A stretch of DNA of 43,028 bases from Streptomyces hyderabadensis (GCF_020404845.1 NZ_JAIOJZ010000060.1:1-43028); one strand, 5' to 3'; counted from the stretch's first letter, positions 28,204 to 36,441 are shown. Numbers and translations: made by a program. Notes: generated from the sequence alone by a model not told the origin.

Positions 28204-28508
28204 GCGTGTGGATCGCGATCGGCGTGACCGCGGTGGGCTGCTACGCGGTCAAGCTCCTCGGGCTGCTGGTCCCCGCGGGCGCCCTGGAACGGCCCCTGGT
28301 CCGGCGGCTCGCCGCGCTGCTGCCCGTCGCCCTCCTCGCCGCGCTCACCGCCCAGCAGACCTTCGCCGACGGACAGGAACTCGTCCTGGACGCGCGGGCC
28401 GCCGGAGTCGCCGCGGCCGCCGTCGCACTGCTGCTGCGCGCGCCGTTCCTGCTCGTCGTCGCGGCGGCCGTGGTGGTCACCGCGGGCGTACGGGCCATGG
28501 GCGGCTGA
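28200..28508 (+). CDS. azlD: AzlD-family branched-chain amino acid exporter, small subunit
   Basis: The 102-residue protein has four hydrophobic segments (about 3-24, 38-58, 65-80 and 82-98) and the AzlD features YAVKLLGLLVP and RLAALLPVALLAALTAQQTF. It is the obligate partner of AzlC. Its ATG overlaps the azlC stop, indicating coupled translation in fixed ratio. A GC-rich hairpin follows the stop. Confidence 0.92.
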   Translation: MSVWIAIGVTAVGCYAVKLLGLLVPAGALERPLVRRLAALLPVALLAALTAQQTFADGQELVLDARAAGVAAAAVALLLRAPFLLVVAAAVVVTAGVRAMGG

Positions 28509-28518
28509 ACCACCGGCG

Positions 28519-28558
28519 GGCCGACCGCCCGTCCGGGGCGGTGTCCGCCGGGTCGGCC
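28519..28558. terminator. Terminator between azlD and the converging toroid gene
   Basis: ACCGCCC (28524-28530) pairs with GGGCGGT (28536-28542) around GTCCG. An alternative outer pairing GGCCGA/TCGGCC (28519-28524 with 28553-28558) competes with it. It fills the 60-bp gap between converging genes. Confidence 0.5.
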
Positions 28559-28568
28559 GCCCGGCGCG

Positions 28569-29537
28569 TCAGCCGAGGGGACGGCCGTACGCCCGGAGGG
28601 TGTGCAGGGCATCGAGGGTCGCCCGGCCGCGGGCCTCCAGCGCCGGGGCGGGGGCCCACCGGCGGCGGCGCACCGGCCAGCCGCCGTCGCCCTCCTGCTC
28701 CGCCGCGAGGTGGTCGAGGGAGCGGGTCATCTCGTCGTCCGTGAACCACGCGCGCGCGAGCGAACGCGGATCCTTCGCGTAGTCGTGCGGGAAGTGGTGC
28801 TCGCCCGCGGCGTGGCCGTCGGGTACCGGACCCGCGTCGAGATCTTCCGGGTCCAGCACGGCCAGGCGCTGTTCGCGCACCAGGCGACCCAGCCGGTCGG
28901 CCGCGGCCCGCGCGCGCGGACGGTCCGGAGCGCCGTCCAGGAAGGCCACGGCGGCCGCCACCTCGTACGGGCGCGGGGACACCAGCGACTCGGCGGCCTG
29001 CCAGCAGAAGTCCGTGGCCCGGAACAGCCAGGCGTGCCAGACCTCGTTGCGGTGCAACAGGCCGACCACCGGCCCGGTGACGAGCAGCTCACCGGCAGGG
29101 CCCGCCACCACCGGCACGAAGGGCGCGGCCGGATACCCGTCCCGGCCCGCACGCGTCACCGGCAGGGCACCGTCGGGCGTGGACACGGAGGTCAGATAGC
29201 GGCAGACCCGCTCGGCCCGCTGCCCGCCGCAGCGGCCGACGGCGTCCAGGACGCGCAGGGCGCACACGGTGTGCAGCGGCTGGCTGACCGGGCCGCGCAG
29301 ATCGGGCTCCAACGCGTGTCCGTACCCGCCGTCCTCGTTGCGGTAGGCCTCCAGCGCGGTCTCCACCGGGTCCGGGTCCCCGCCCCGGAAGTGGTACGCG
29401 AACAGCCGCTGCTCCAGTACGCGCGCGGTGAGCCAGACGAAGTGCTCCGCGCGCGCGAGCGGTGATCGCGAGTCCGGGGTGCGGACGGGCGCGGGCGGGG
29501 GGATCGCGGGGAGCGGGGACGCTCCGGTTTCGGCCAT
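28569..29537 (-). CDS. Alpha/alpha-toroid (prenyltransferase/squalene-cyclase repeat-like) protein
   Basis: The 322-residue soluble protein has motifs typical of alpha/alpha-toroid repeats: YRNEDGGYGHALEPDLRGPVSQP (about 69-91) and QEGDGGWPV near the C-terminus. These are related to QW/prenyltransferase repeats. The catalytic DxDD of cyclases and the zinc ligands of prenyltransferases are not evident, so the role is unknown. It begins with a Pro-rich stretch. The ATG at 29537 gives the best N-terminus; the 81-bp gap to the divergent DUF3046 gene must hold its promoter. Confidence 0.75.
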   Translation of the reverse strand: MAETGASPLPAIPPPAPVRTPDSRSPLARAEHFVWLTARVLEQRLFAYHFRGGDPDPVETALEAYRNEDGGYGHALEPDLRGPVSQPLHTVCALRVLDAVGRCGGQRAERVCRYLTSVSTPDGALPVTRAGRDGYPAAPFVPVVAGPAGELLVTGPVVGLLHRNEVWHAWLFRATDFCWQAAESLVSPRPYEVAAAVAFLDGAPDRPRARAAADRLGRLVREQRLAVLDPEDLDAGPVPDGHAAGEHHFPHDYAKDPRSLARAWFTDDEMTRSLDHLAAEQEGDGGWPVRRRRWAPAPALEARGRATLDALHTLRAYGRPLG

Positions 29538-29606
29538 GGGACAGACCGTAGGCCGAAAAGCGGTTCCGGCAGGTGGTCCCGGCTCGGGGCCCACTCTCAG
29601 GGGCGG

Positions 29607-29612
29607 GATACT
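29607..29612 (+). promoter_or_regulatory. -10 box of a probable leaderless DUF3046 promoter
   Basis: GATACT is followed by GGGGGC and then ATG 29619, the same arrangement as at the AraC gene (CAGAAT-GGGGGC-ATG). The G-run abuts the start and is too close to serve as a ribosome binding site. Confidence 0.5.
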
Positions 29613-29618
29613 GGGGGC

Positions 29619-29813
29619 ATGCGGTTGACGGTCTTCTGGGAGCGGATGACGGATCACTTCGGTCCGGCGTACGCCGACACCTTCGCGCGCGATCACGTGA
29701 TGGCGGAGCTGGGCGGGCGTACGGTGCACGAGGCGCTGGACGCCGGCTGGGACGCCAAGGACGTGTGGCGGGTGGTGTGCACCGTCATGAACGTGCCGCG
29801 GGAACAGCGGTGA
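29619..29813 (+). CDS. DUF3046 family protein
   Basis: The 64-residue product matches the actinobacterial DUF3046 family, almost always found near recA: MRLTVFWERMTDHFGPAYADTFARDHVMAELGGRT followed by TVHEALDAGWDAKDVWRVVC. It is acidic and alpha-helical, with the conserved L-x-FW-x-RM start. No function is established; conserved linkage to recA suggests, but does not show, a DNA-repair link. Confidence 0.92.
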   Translation: MRLTVFWERMTDHFGPAYADTFARDHVMAELGGRTVHEALDAGWDAKDVWRVVCTVMNVPREQR

Positions 29814-29870
29814 CGATCGAAGATCGCCGGACGGGGCTCCTGTGCCGGTGGCGTGGGCGAGACTTGCTCC

Positions 29871-31169
29871 GTGGCATCCACTGACGAGACCGGGCAGGCC
29901 GCCCGGCACACTGTCCCGGCCGGCAGCACGCCGCCCACCGGCCCACCGGCCGACGGCACCGCCGCCGGGCCGGGCGCCCGCATGCCGCGCTGGCTGCCGC
30001 GCGCCATGGTGCTGGCCCTCGCGCTCATCGCCGCGTTCCAGCTGGGCAGCTGGGCCTTCCACCAGCTCACCGGGCTGCTGATCAACGTCCTCATCGCCTT
30101 CTTCCTGGCCCTGGCCATCGAACCGGCGGTGAGCTGGATGGCCGGGCGCGGCCTGCGCCGGGGGTTCGCCACCTTCCTCGTCTTCCTCGCGGTGCTGATC
30201 GCCGCCGCGGGGTTCGTCACGCTGCTCGGCTCCATGCTCGCCGGGCAGATCGTCAAGATGGTCGAGGACTTCCCGGACTACCTCGACTCCGTCATCAACT
30301 GGGTCAACGGCCACTTCCACACCGAACTGCGGCGGGTCGACATCCAGGAGGGCCTGCTCCGCTCCGACTGGCTGCGCAACTACGTGCAGAACAGCGCGAC
30401 GGGTGTCCTGGACGTGTCGGCCCAGGTCCTCGGCGGCCTCTTCCAACTGCTGACGATCCTGCTGTTCTCGTTCTACTTCGCCGCCGACGGCCCCCGGCTG
30501 CGGCGCGGACTGTGCTCCGTCCTGCCGCCCGCCCGCCAGGCCGAGGTCCTGCGCGCGTGGGAGATCGCCGTCGACAAGACCGGCGGCTACCTCTACTCAC
30601 GCGGGTTGATGGCACTGATCTCCGGCATCGCCCACTACATCCTCCTGGAGATCCTCGAGGTGCCCTACGCGCCCGCGCTCGCCGTGTGGGTGGGCCTGGT
30701 GTCGCAGTTCATCCCGACCATCGGCACCTATCTCGCGGGCGCCCTGCCCATGCTGATCGCGTTCACGGTCAACCCCTGGTACGCGCTGTGGGTGCTGATC
30801 TTCGTGGTGGTCTACCAGCAGTTCGAGAACTACATGCTGCAGCCCAAGCTGACGGCCAAGACCGTGGACATCCACCCCGCGGTCGCCTTCGGTTCCGTGA
30901 TCGCGGGCACCGCCCTGCTCGGCGCCGTCGGCGCGCTGATCGCCATCCCGGCGGTCGCCACGCTGCAGGCGTTCCTCGGGGCGTACGTCAAGCGCTACGA
31001 CGTCACGGACGATCCGCGGGTCCACGGACGCCGGGTCCGCCGGACGGTGTCCGGATCGTCCACGCGGCTGCGCAAACTGTGGGTCCGGCGCCCGGAACAG
31101 GAACGCCCGGAACAGGAACGCCCGGGGCCGGAGGACACGGACGGCACCGGGGGCGGCGGCTCCTCCTGA
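29871..31169 (+). CDS. AI-2E family (PerM/YdiK-type) membrane transporter
   Basis: The 432-residue protein has a Pro/Gly-rich start followed by paired membrane helices (about 45-100). A soluble insert (DFPDYLDSVINWVNGHF) follows, then further helices with the family signature SQFIPTIGTYLAGALPMLIAF and YQQFENYMLQPKLTAKTVDIHP. A basic tail with a duplicated PEQER unit ends the protein. Substrates differ within the family (autoinducer-2, Na+/H+ antiport, peptidoglycan-linked roles) and none can be assigned here. GTG 29871 was chosen because GAGACT lies 6 nt upstream (leaderless layout). GTG 29853 is the alternative, adding six residues. Confidence 0.85.
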   Translation: MASTDETGQAARHTVPAGSTPPTGPPADGTAAGPGARMPRWLPRAMVLALALIAAFQLGSWAFHQLTGLLINVLIAFFLALAIEPAVSWMAGRGLRRGFATFLVFLAVLIAAAGFVTLLGSMLAGQIVKMVEDFPDYLDSVINWVNGHFHTELRRVDIQEGLLRSDWLRNYVQNSATGVLDVSAQVLGGLFQLLTILLFSFYFAADGPRLRRGLCSVLPPARQAEVLRAWEIAVDKTGGYLYSRGLMALISGIAHYILLEILEVPYAPALAVWVGLVSQFIPTIGTYLAGALPMLIAFTVNPWYALWVLIFVVVYQQFENYMLQPKLTAKTVDIHPAVAFGSVIAGTALLGAVGALIAIPAVATLQAFLGAYVKRYDVTDDPRVHGRRVRRTVSGSSTRLRKLWVRRPEQERPEQERPGPEDTDGTGGGGSS

Positions 31170-31194
31170 GGGACCGCACCGCCCGGGAGCGGGC

Positions 31195-31395
31195 TCAGCC
31201 CTGCGGCTCCTGGGGCTTGGCGTCGATCTCCCGCAGGCTGCGGTCCTTGAACTCGGTGCGGGTCTCGGTGCGGTGGCCGCGGGCGATGTAGTCCCGCACC
31301 ACCGCCTCGACGGCGTCCTGGGGCGAGCCGACACCGGCCAGGACCATCACTTCCACCACCAGTTCGGCGTCGAGACTGATGCTGACCTTGGCCAC
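31195..31395 (-). CDS. VapB-like antitoxin protein, no toxin partner seen
   Basis: The 66-residue product has the VapB/ribbon-helix-helix-like pattern VAKVSISLDAELVVEVMVLAGVG followed by PQDAVEAVVRDYIAR: a beta strand followed by two helices. Its tail is charged (RTETRTEFKDRSLREID). Antitoxins of this type normally precede a PIN-domain toxin, but the only neighbours are the converging AI-2E gene and the divergent recA. It may be an orphan DNA-binding protein. The GTG at 31395 is backed by GAGAGGGG about 8 nt upstream. Confidence 0.8.
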   Translation of the reverse strand: MAKVSISLDAELVVEVMVLAGVGSPQDAVEAVVRDYIARGHRTETRTEFKDRSLREIDAKPQEPQG

Positions 31396-31493
31396 GGTGT
31401 CCCCTCTCGTCCCCGCTCCCGGTGCCGCATCCGCATCCAACCACCTGGCGCGCCGGCCCGTGGTCGTACGCTCGGAAGTGCCGCGTGGTGCGC

Positions 31494-31523
31494 TTGACAC
31501 GAAAATCGAACATCCATTCTTAT
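31494..31523 (+). promoter_or_regulatory. recA promoter with LexA-type box
   Basis: TTGACA (31494-31499) and TCTTAT (31518-31523) are separated by 18 bp. Between them lies GAAC-ATCC-ATTC (31508-31519), a close match to the actinobacterial SOS box GAAC-N4-GTTC with one mismatch. LexA bound there would block RNA polymerase. The leader to ATG 31684 is about 155 nt. Confidence 0.85.
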
Positions 31524-31683
31524 GGAGGCTCCGGCGGGGCTCGCGACGGGTGATTCGAGTGGGTTCGGGTGGAGATGTACCCGAGTTATCCACAGGCCGG
31601 ACCCGCGTCGGGGCCCATTGTCAGTGGCAGGCATTAGCGTCTTTGACGTGAAGCGATCGAATCAAGCAAACCGGGTGGAACCC

Positions 31684-32808
31684 ATGGCAGGAACCGACCG
31701 CGAGAAGGCCCTGGACGCCGCGCTCGCACAGATTGAACGGCAGTTCGGCAAGGGCGCGGTCATGCGCATGGGCGAGCGGCCGAACGAGCCCATCGAGGTC
31801 ATCCCGACCGGATCGACCGCGCTCGACGTGGCCCTCGGCGTCGGCGGCCTCCCGCGCGGCCGCGTCGTGGAGGTCTACGGCCCCGAGTCCTCCGGCAAGA
31901 CGACCCTGACCCTGCACGCGGTCGCCAATGCGCAGAAGGCCGGCGGCCAGGTCGCCTTCGTGGACGCCGAGCACGCCCTCGACCCCGAGTACGCCAAGAA
32001 GCTCGGCGTCGACATCGACAACCTGATCCTCTCCCAGCCGGACAACGGCGAGCAGGCCCTGGAGATCGTGGACATGCTGGTCCGCTCCGGCGCCCTCGAC
32101 CTCATCGTCATCGACTCCGTCGCCGCGCTCGTCCCGCGTGCGGAGATCGAGGGCGAGATGGGCGACAGTCACGTCGGCCTGCAGGCCCGGCTGATGAGCC
32201 AGGCCCTGCGGAAGATCACCAGCGCGCTCAACCAGTCCAAGACCACCGCCATCTTCATCAACCAGCTCCGCGAGAAGATCGGCGTGATGTTCGGCTCCCC
32301 GGAGACCACGACCGGTGGCCGGGCACTGAAGTTCTACGCCTCCGTGCGCATCGACATCCGCCGCATCGAGACGCTGAAGGACGGCACCGAGGCGGTCGGC
32401 AACCGCACCCGCTGCAAGGTCGTCAAGAACAAGGTCGCGCCGCCCTTCAAGCAGGCCGAGTTCGACATCCTGTACGGCCAGGGCATCAGCCGCGAGGGCG
32501 GGCTGATCGACATGGGCGTGGAGCACGGCTTCGTCCGCAAGGCCGGCGCCTGGTACACGTACGAGGGCGACCAGCTCGGCCAGGGCAAGGAGAACGCGCG
32601 CAACTTCCTGAAGGACAACCCCGACCTGGCCAACGAGATCGAGAAGAAGATCAAGGAGAAGCTGGGCGTCGGCGTGCGTCCCGAGGAGTCGGCCACCGAG
32701 CCCGGCGCGGACGCCGCCTCCGCCGCCACGGCCGACGCCGCACCGGCGGTGCCCGCGCCCACGACCGCCAAGGCCACCAAGTCCAAGGCCGCGGCAGCCA
32801 AGAGCTGA
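31684..32808 (+). CDS. recA: RecA recombinase
   Basis: The 374-residue RecA has Walker A GPESSGKT (66-73), the LDLIVIDSVAALVPRAEIEGEMGD Walker B/loop 1 region and loop 2 in FGSPETTTGGRALKFYASVRIDIRR. An Ala/Lys-rich tail ends in KSKAAAAKS. It drives homologous pairing and triggers LexA self-cleavage. No intein is present. ATG 31684 aligns with RecA starts; an upstream GGTGG is a weak ribosome binding site. The gap to recX is 3 nt, so they form one operon. Confidence 0.99.
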   Translation: MAGTDREKALDAALAQIERQFGKGAVMRMGERPNEPIEVIPTGSTALDVALGVGGLPRGRVVEVYGPESSGKTTLTLHAVANAQKAGGQVAFVDAEHALDPEYAKKLGVDIDNLILSQPDNGEQALEIVDMLVRSGALDLIVIDSVAALVPRAEIEGEMGDSHVGLQARLMSQALRKITSALNQSKTTAIFINQLREKIGVMFGSPETTTGGRALKFYASVRIDIRRIETLKDGTEAVGNRTRCKVVKNKVAPPFKQAEFDILYGQGISREGGLIDMGVEHGFVRKAGAWYTYEGDQLGQGKENARNFLKDNPDLANEIEKKIKEKLGVGVRPEESATEPGADAASAATADAAPAVPAPTTAKATKSKAAAAKS

Positions 32809-32811
32809 CCC

Positions 32812-33594
32812 GTGACCCGACGAACCGACTGGGCCGAGTACGCGAGCGGCTCCGCCGGGCCGGGCGACGGCGCGTACGGGGCGGCTGCGGCCCCGTACGA
32901 GACGGACCCCTCCGCCATGGGGCCCCGTGAGGACGCTGCGACGCGCCACGGTGACGGCGAGGCGCGCCACGGCGGCGGACGGGGCCGCGGAGCGGGCGGC
33001 GGGCGCGGGCGCCGGAGACGCGAGCGCGCTGAGGCGTCCGCCGAGGACGGAGGTGCCACTTCCTCGTCGAGGGCCGAGAAGGGGGAGCCTCCGCGGGACC
33101 CGGTCGAGCAGGCACGGGCGATCTGCCTGCGCCTGCTCACCGGGACCCCGCGCACCCGTAGGCAGCTGGCCGACGCCCTGCGCAAGCGGGAGATCCCGGA
33201 CGAGGCCGCGGAGGAGGTGCTGTCCAGGTTCGAGGAGGTCGGCCTGATCAACGACGGCGCCTTCGCTCAGGCCTGGGTGGAGTCCCGGCACCACGGCCGC
33301 GGGCTGGCCCGGCGCGCCCTCGCCAGAGAGCTGCGCACCAAGGGCGTCGACACCACGCTCATCGACGCGGCGGTGTCCCGGCTGGACACCGAGCAGGAGG
33401 AGGAGACCGCGCGCGACCTGGTCGCCCGCAAGCTGCGTGCCACCCGGGGACTCGACCGCGACAAGCGGCTGCGCCGTCTCGCGGGCATGCTGGCCCGCAA
33501 GGGCTACCCCGAGGGCATGGCCCTGCGGGTGGTCCGCCAGGCGCTGGAGGAGGAGGGCGAGGACACGGAGTACCTCGGCGACGAGGGATTCTGA
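32812..33594 (+). CDS. recX: RecX regulatory protein
   Basis: The 260-residue product has a long disordered Gly/Arg/Glu-rich extension (1-95). Three-helix RecX repeats follow (about 96-250), with RTRRQLADALRKREIPDEAAEEVLSRFEEVGLINDGAFAQAWVESR and GLARRALARELRTKGVD. RecX binds RecA filaments and limits their activity. The GTG start is 3 nt after the recA stop, implying coupled expression. The extension is longer than in E. coli RecX (166 residues), but such extensions are common in Streptomyces. Confidence 0.95.
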   Translation: MTRRTDWAEYASGSAGPGDGAYGAAAAPYETDPSAMGPREDAATRHGDGEARHGGGRGRGAGGGRGRRRRERAEASAEDGGATSSSRAEKGEPPRDPVEQARAICLRLLTGTPRTRRQLADALRKREIPDEAAEEVLSRFEEVGLINDGAFAQAWVESRHHGRGLARRALARELRTKGVDTTLIDAAVSRLDTEQEEETARDLVARKLRATRGLDRDKRLRRLAGMLARKGYPEGMALRVVRQALEEEGEDTEYLGDEGF

Positions 33595-33828
33595 GCCGAC
33601 GCCCGACCCGAGGGCAGGCGAGGGCGACCCGGTCGCCGACCGGCGAAGACCGCGCAGGATTACCTTGCGTTCCCGGAAGGGTGAGGACCCTGCGCACGGC
33701 GGTACCGTCTGCGCCGTCGCGTGGCCGTACGAGCCGCGGCCACCGCGCGCATGTCCCGTCGCCGGACGACCGGCGGCGGACCGACCCGCGCGGACACTCC
33801 TCCAGCGCCCCGGAAAGGCGGCCCTGCC

Positions 33829-34791
33829 ATGCCCACGCCCGCCCGCCGCCGAAGAGCCCTCCCCGTTCTGCTCCTCGGCACCGGTCTGCTGCTGAGCGGC
33901 TGCGGCCTCTTCTCGGCCGACTCCGGTTCCGCGGACGACGGGCCGCTCACCCTCGGATTCGTCAACGGTGGCGACAGCCGGTTCCACACCTGCCTCCAGC
34001 GGTCCGTGGAGATCGCCGCCAAGAACAACTTCGCGAGGCTGGTCACCGCCAACTCCCGGCAGGACGCGGCGACCGAGCTGAGCAACATCGAGGACATGAT
34101 CGCGCGCGAGGTCGACGCGATCATCCTGCAGACCGTCGACACGGACGCCCTGAAACGTGACTTGGCGAAGGCCGAAGAAGCGGACATCCCCGTCTTCCTG
34201 ACCTCCGTGAGCACCGACCCGGACGACATCCTGGGCGCGGTGGTGGTCGACCTGGAGGCGGTCGGACGGCTCGACGCCCAGTGGGTCGCCGACGACGCCG
34301 GCGGCCGGGACGTACAGGTCGCCGTCGTCGCGGGGGCGCCGGGTGCCGCCTCCGACCTGCTCACCGACGGCTTCACCAAGGCCCTGCCCGCCAACGCCGA
34401 GGTGGTCGCCGAGCAGCCGGGCATGTTCGACGCCGACAAGGCCGAGGAGGTCGCCGCCGGCATGGCCCGGGCCCACCCCGGCCTGGACTACGCCTTCGTC
34501 GCCAACGAGCAGATGGCGTTCGCCGCCCGCAAGGCCTTCGACGCGGCCGGAGCGGACCGGGTCAAGATCGTCACGGTCAACGGCACCGACGAGGCCCTCG
34601 ACGCGCTGAAGGACGGACGCTTCTCCGCGACGGTGTCCAACTCGGCCGGAAACACCGGTGAACTGGCCGTCCGCAACACCATCGCACTGCTGCGCGACAG
34701 GACGGCGAAGAAGATCGACCACACCCCGATCCGCCTGGTCACCGAGGACAACGCGGACACGGCACCCCTGTACTGCCCCGCCGAGTACTGA
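33829..34791 (+). CDS. Sugar-type ABC transporter substrate-binding lipoprotein
   Basis: The 320-residue product starts with RRRRALPVLLLGTGLLLSGC: a lipobox (LLSGC) with the lipidated Cys25 and a run of arginines compatible with Tat export. The rest fits the periplasmic-binding-protein 4/LacI-like fold (LGFVNGGDSRFHTCLQRSVEIAAKNN, DAIILQTVDTDAL, GLDYAFVANEQMAFAARKAFDAAG, VNGTDEALDALKDGRFSATVSNSAGNTGELAV). Ribose/galactose-type sugars are typical ligands. No permease or ATPase gene lies nearby, so it is an orphan binding protein that may share a transporter or act as a sensor. ATG 33829 is preceded by GGAAAGG. Confidence 0.85.
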   Translation: MPTPARRRRALPVLLLGTGLLLSGCGLFSADSGSADDGPLTLGFVNGGDSRFHTCLQRSVEIAAKNNFARLVTANSRQDAATELSNIEDMIAREVDAIILQTVDTDALKRDLAKAEEADIPVFLTSVSTDPDDILGAVVVDLEAVGRLDAQWVADDAGGRDVQVAVVAGAPGAASDLLTDGFTKALPANAEVVAEQPGMFDADKAEEVAAGMARAHPGLDYAFVANEQMAFAARKAFDAAGADRVKIVTVNGTDEALDALKDGRFSATVSNSAGNTGELAVRNTIALLRDRTAKKIDHTPIRLVTEDNADTAPLYCPAEY

Positions 34792-34818
34792 GACCGGACG
34801 GCCACTGGCGCGTTCCGT

Positions 34819-36441
34819 TCAGCGCGACCCGGCCGCCGCTCCCGCTCCCTGCTCCGCCTCGGTCGCCGCCCCGGCCGTCGCTCCGCCCAGCGCGCTCTCC
34901 GCGGCCGCGTAGAGGTCGGCCGGGCGCACCCCGTTCAGCGCCGTGACCAGGTGGCCGTCGGGCCGCACCAGCAGCACCGTGTGCGCCGCGGCACCGGGAT
35001 AGCTCTCGGTGACCAGCAGCTCGGCACGGTGGGGCAGCGCCGTCACCGCGGCCGCCAGCCGGGGCATGATCCCGGCCGTCACCCAGTGCTTGCGGTCCCA
35101 CACCCCGGTGCCCGGCGCGATCAGCACCACCAGCAGCGCCCCCCGCCCCAGCCGGTCGCGCAGCCGTACGAAGGTGCCGTCCTCCGCAGTGACCCGTACA
35201 TCGGTGACGGGTGTCCCGGGCGGGGTGTCCACGGCCACCTCACCGGTGAGGTTCTCCGGCGCGAGGGGTGAGCGGGCGTACGTCACCGGCGCGCCCAGAG
35301 CCCCGCGTCCGAGGTGACCGTCCGTCAGCAGCGCGTCGTTGCCGCGCGCCGTGCCGGGGACGTAGGAACGCAGCCCACCGCCGCCGCGCAGCAGCGGGAG
35401 CAGCTGATCGGCGGCGCGCAACCGCGCGGAGATCGCCGCCCGCCGCTCCTCTTGGTAGCTGTCGAGCAGCGCCTCGCGGGGCCCGTGGTGCCAGGCCAGG
35501 GCCAGCTTCCAGGCGAGGTTGTCGGCGTCGAGCAGCCCTTCCTCCAGGCCCTGCGTGCCCAGTGCGCCCAGCAGGTGGGCCGCGTCCCCGGCGAGCAGCA
35601 CGCGGCCCACCCGCCAGCGGCGGGCGAGGCGGTGGTGGACGGTGTGGACTCCGGTGTCGAGGAGTTCGTAGGCGGGGGCCGGACCCTCGGCCCACCCCGC
35701 GAGGGTCTCGCGGACCCGGTTCACCAGCAGTTCGGGCGTGACCAGGTCCTTGCCGGGCGGCAGCAGCCAGTCCAGGCGCCACACGCCGTCCGGCAGCGGG
35801 CGGCCGACCACCTCACCGGCCCACGGTCCGGTCGTCCGCCACGGCGGCATGCGGTGGAGCAGTGCCTCGTCGGTCCACGGGAGTTCGGTGCGCAGCGCGG
35901 CGACGGCGTATCGTTCCACCGCCGTACGGCCGGGGAAGCGGATGTCCTGGAGCTTGCGGACGGTGGAGCGCGGGCCGTCGCAGCCGACCAGGTAACTGCC
36001 CCGCCACCAGGTGCCGGCCGGGCCGCGGGTGTGGGCCGTGACGCCGGACTTCTCCTGCTCGATGCCGTCCAGCCGGCTGTCCACGGCGATCCTGACGAGC
36101 CGCTCCCGGGTGAGCGCCGTGCGCAGGACCCCGGTCAGCTCGTGCTGGGCGATGTGCAGCGGCGCCGGGTCGGCCTCCCCGAAGACGACCTCGCGCGTCA
36201 CCTGCTTGCGCCGCATCGACCGCCATCCGGCCCAACGGGAACCCAGCCCCGCCAGTGGCGTGCCGGTCAGCCGTTCGACGAGCGCGACGGCCTCCTCGCG
36301 CAGGACGACGGTGCGTGCGGGGCGGGGCTCGTCCTTGCCCGGCCCCTCGTCGAGGACGACACAGGGCACCTCCTGCCGCGCCAGCGCCAGGGCGAGCGTG
36401 AGCCCGACGGGCCCCGCTCCGGTGATGATCACCGGGTCCAC
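34819..36441 (-). CDS. FAD-dependent aromatic-type monooxygenase
   Basis: The 540-residue product belongs to the FAD_binding_3 (para-hydroxybenzoate hydroxylase) group. Features are Rossmann GAGPVGLTLALALARQ near the start, DG motif YLVGCDGPRSTVRKLQ and GD motif VLLAGDAAHLLGALGTQGLEEGLLDADNLAWKLAL. The C-terminal thioredoxin-like domain is typical of actinobacterial polyketide hydroxylases (RdmE/PgaE-like). In the GD motif the usual HxxxPxGGxGxN is changed to HLLGALGTQGLEE. It stands alone, without polyketide or aromatic catabolic genes, so the substrate is unknown. GTG 36441 was chosen for alignment with family starts; a TTG at 36531 would add 30 residues. Confidence 0.88.
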   Translation of the reverse strand: MDPVIITGAGPVGLTLALALARQEVPCVVLDEGPGKDEPRPARTVVLREEAVALVERLTGTPLAGLGSRWAGWRSMRRKQVTREVVFGEADPAPLHIAQHELTGVLRTALTRERLVRIAVDSRLDGIEQEKSGVTAHTRGPAGTWWRGSYLVGCDGPRSTVRKLQDIRFPGRTAVERYAVAALRTELPWTDEALLHRMPPWRTTGPWAGEVVGRPLPDGVWRLDWLLPPGKDLVTPELLVNRVRETLAGWAEGPAPAYELLDTGVHTVHHRLARRWRVGRVLLAGDAAHLLGALGTQGLEEGLLDADNLAWKLALAWHHGPREALLDSYQEERRAAISARLRAADQLLPLLRGGGGLRSYVPGTARGNDALLTDGHLGRGALGAPVTYARSPLAPENLTGEVAVDTPPGTPVTDVRVTAEDGTFVRLRDRLGRGALLVVLIAPGTGVWDRKHWVTAGIMPRLAAAVTALPHRAELLVTESYPGAAAHTVLLVRPDGHLVTALNGVRPADLYAAAESALGGATAGAATEAEQGAGAAAGSR

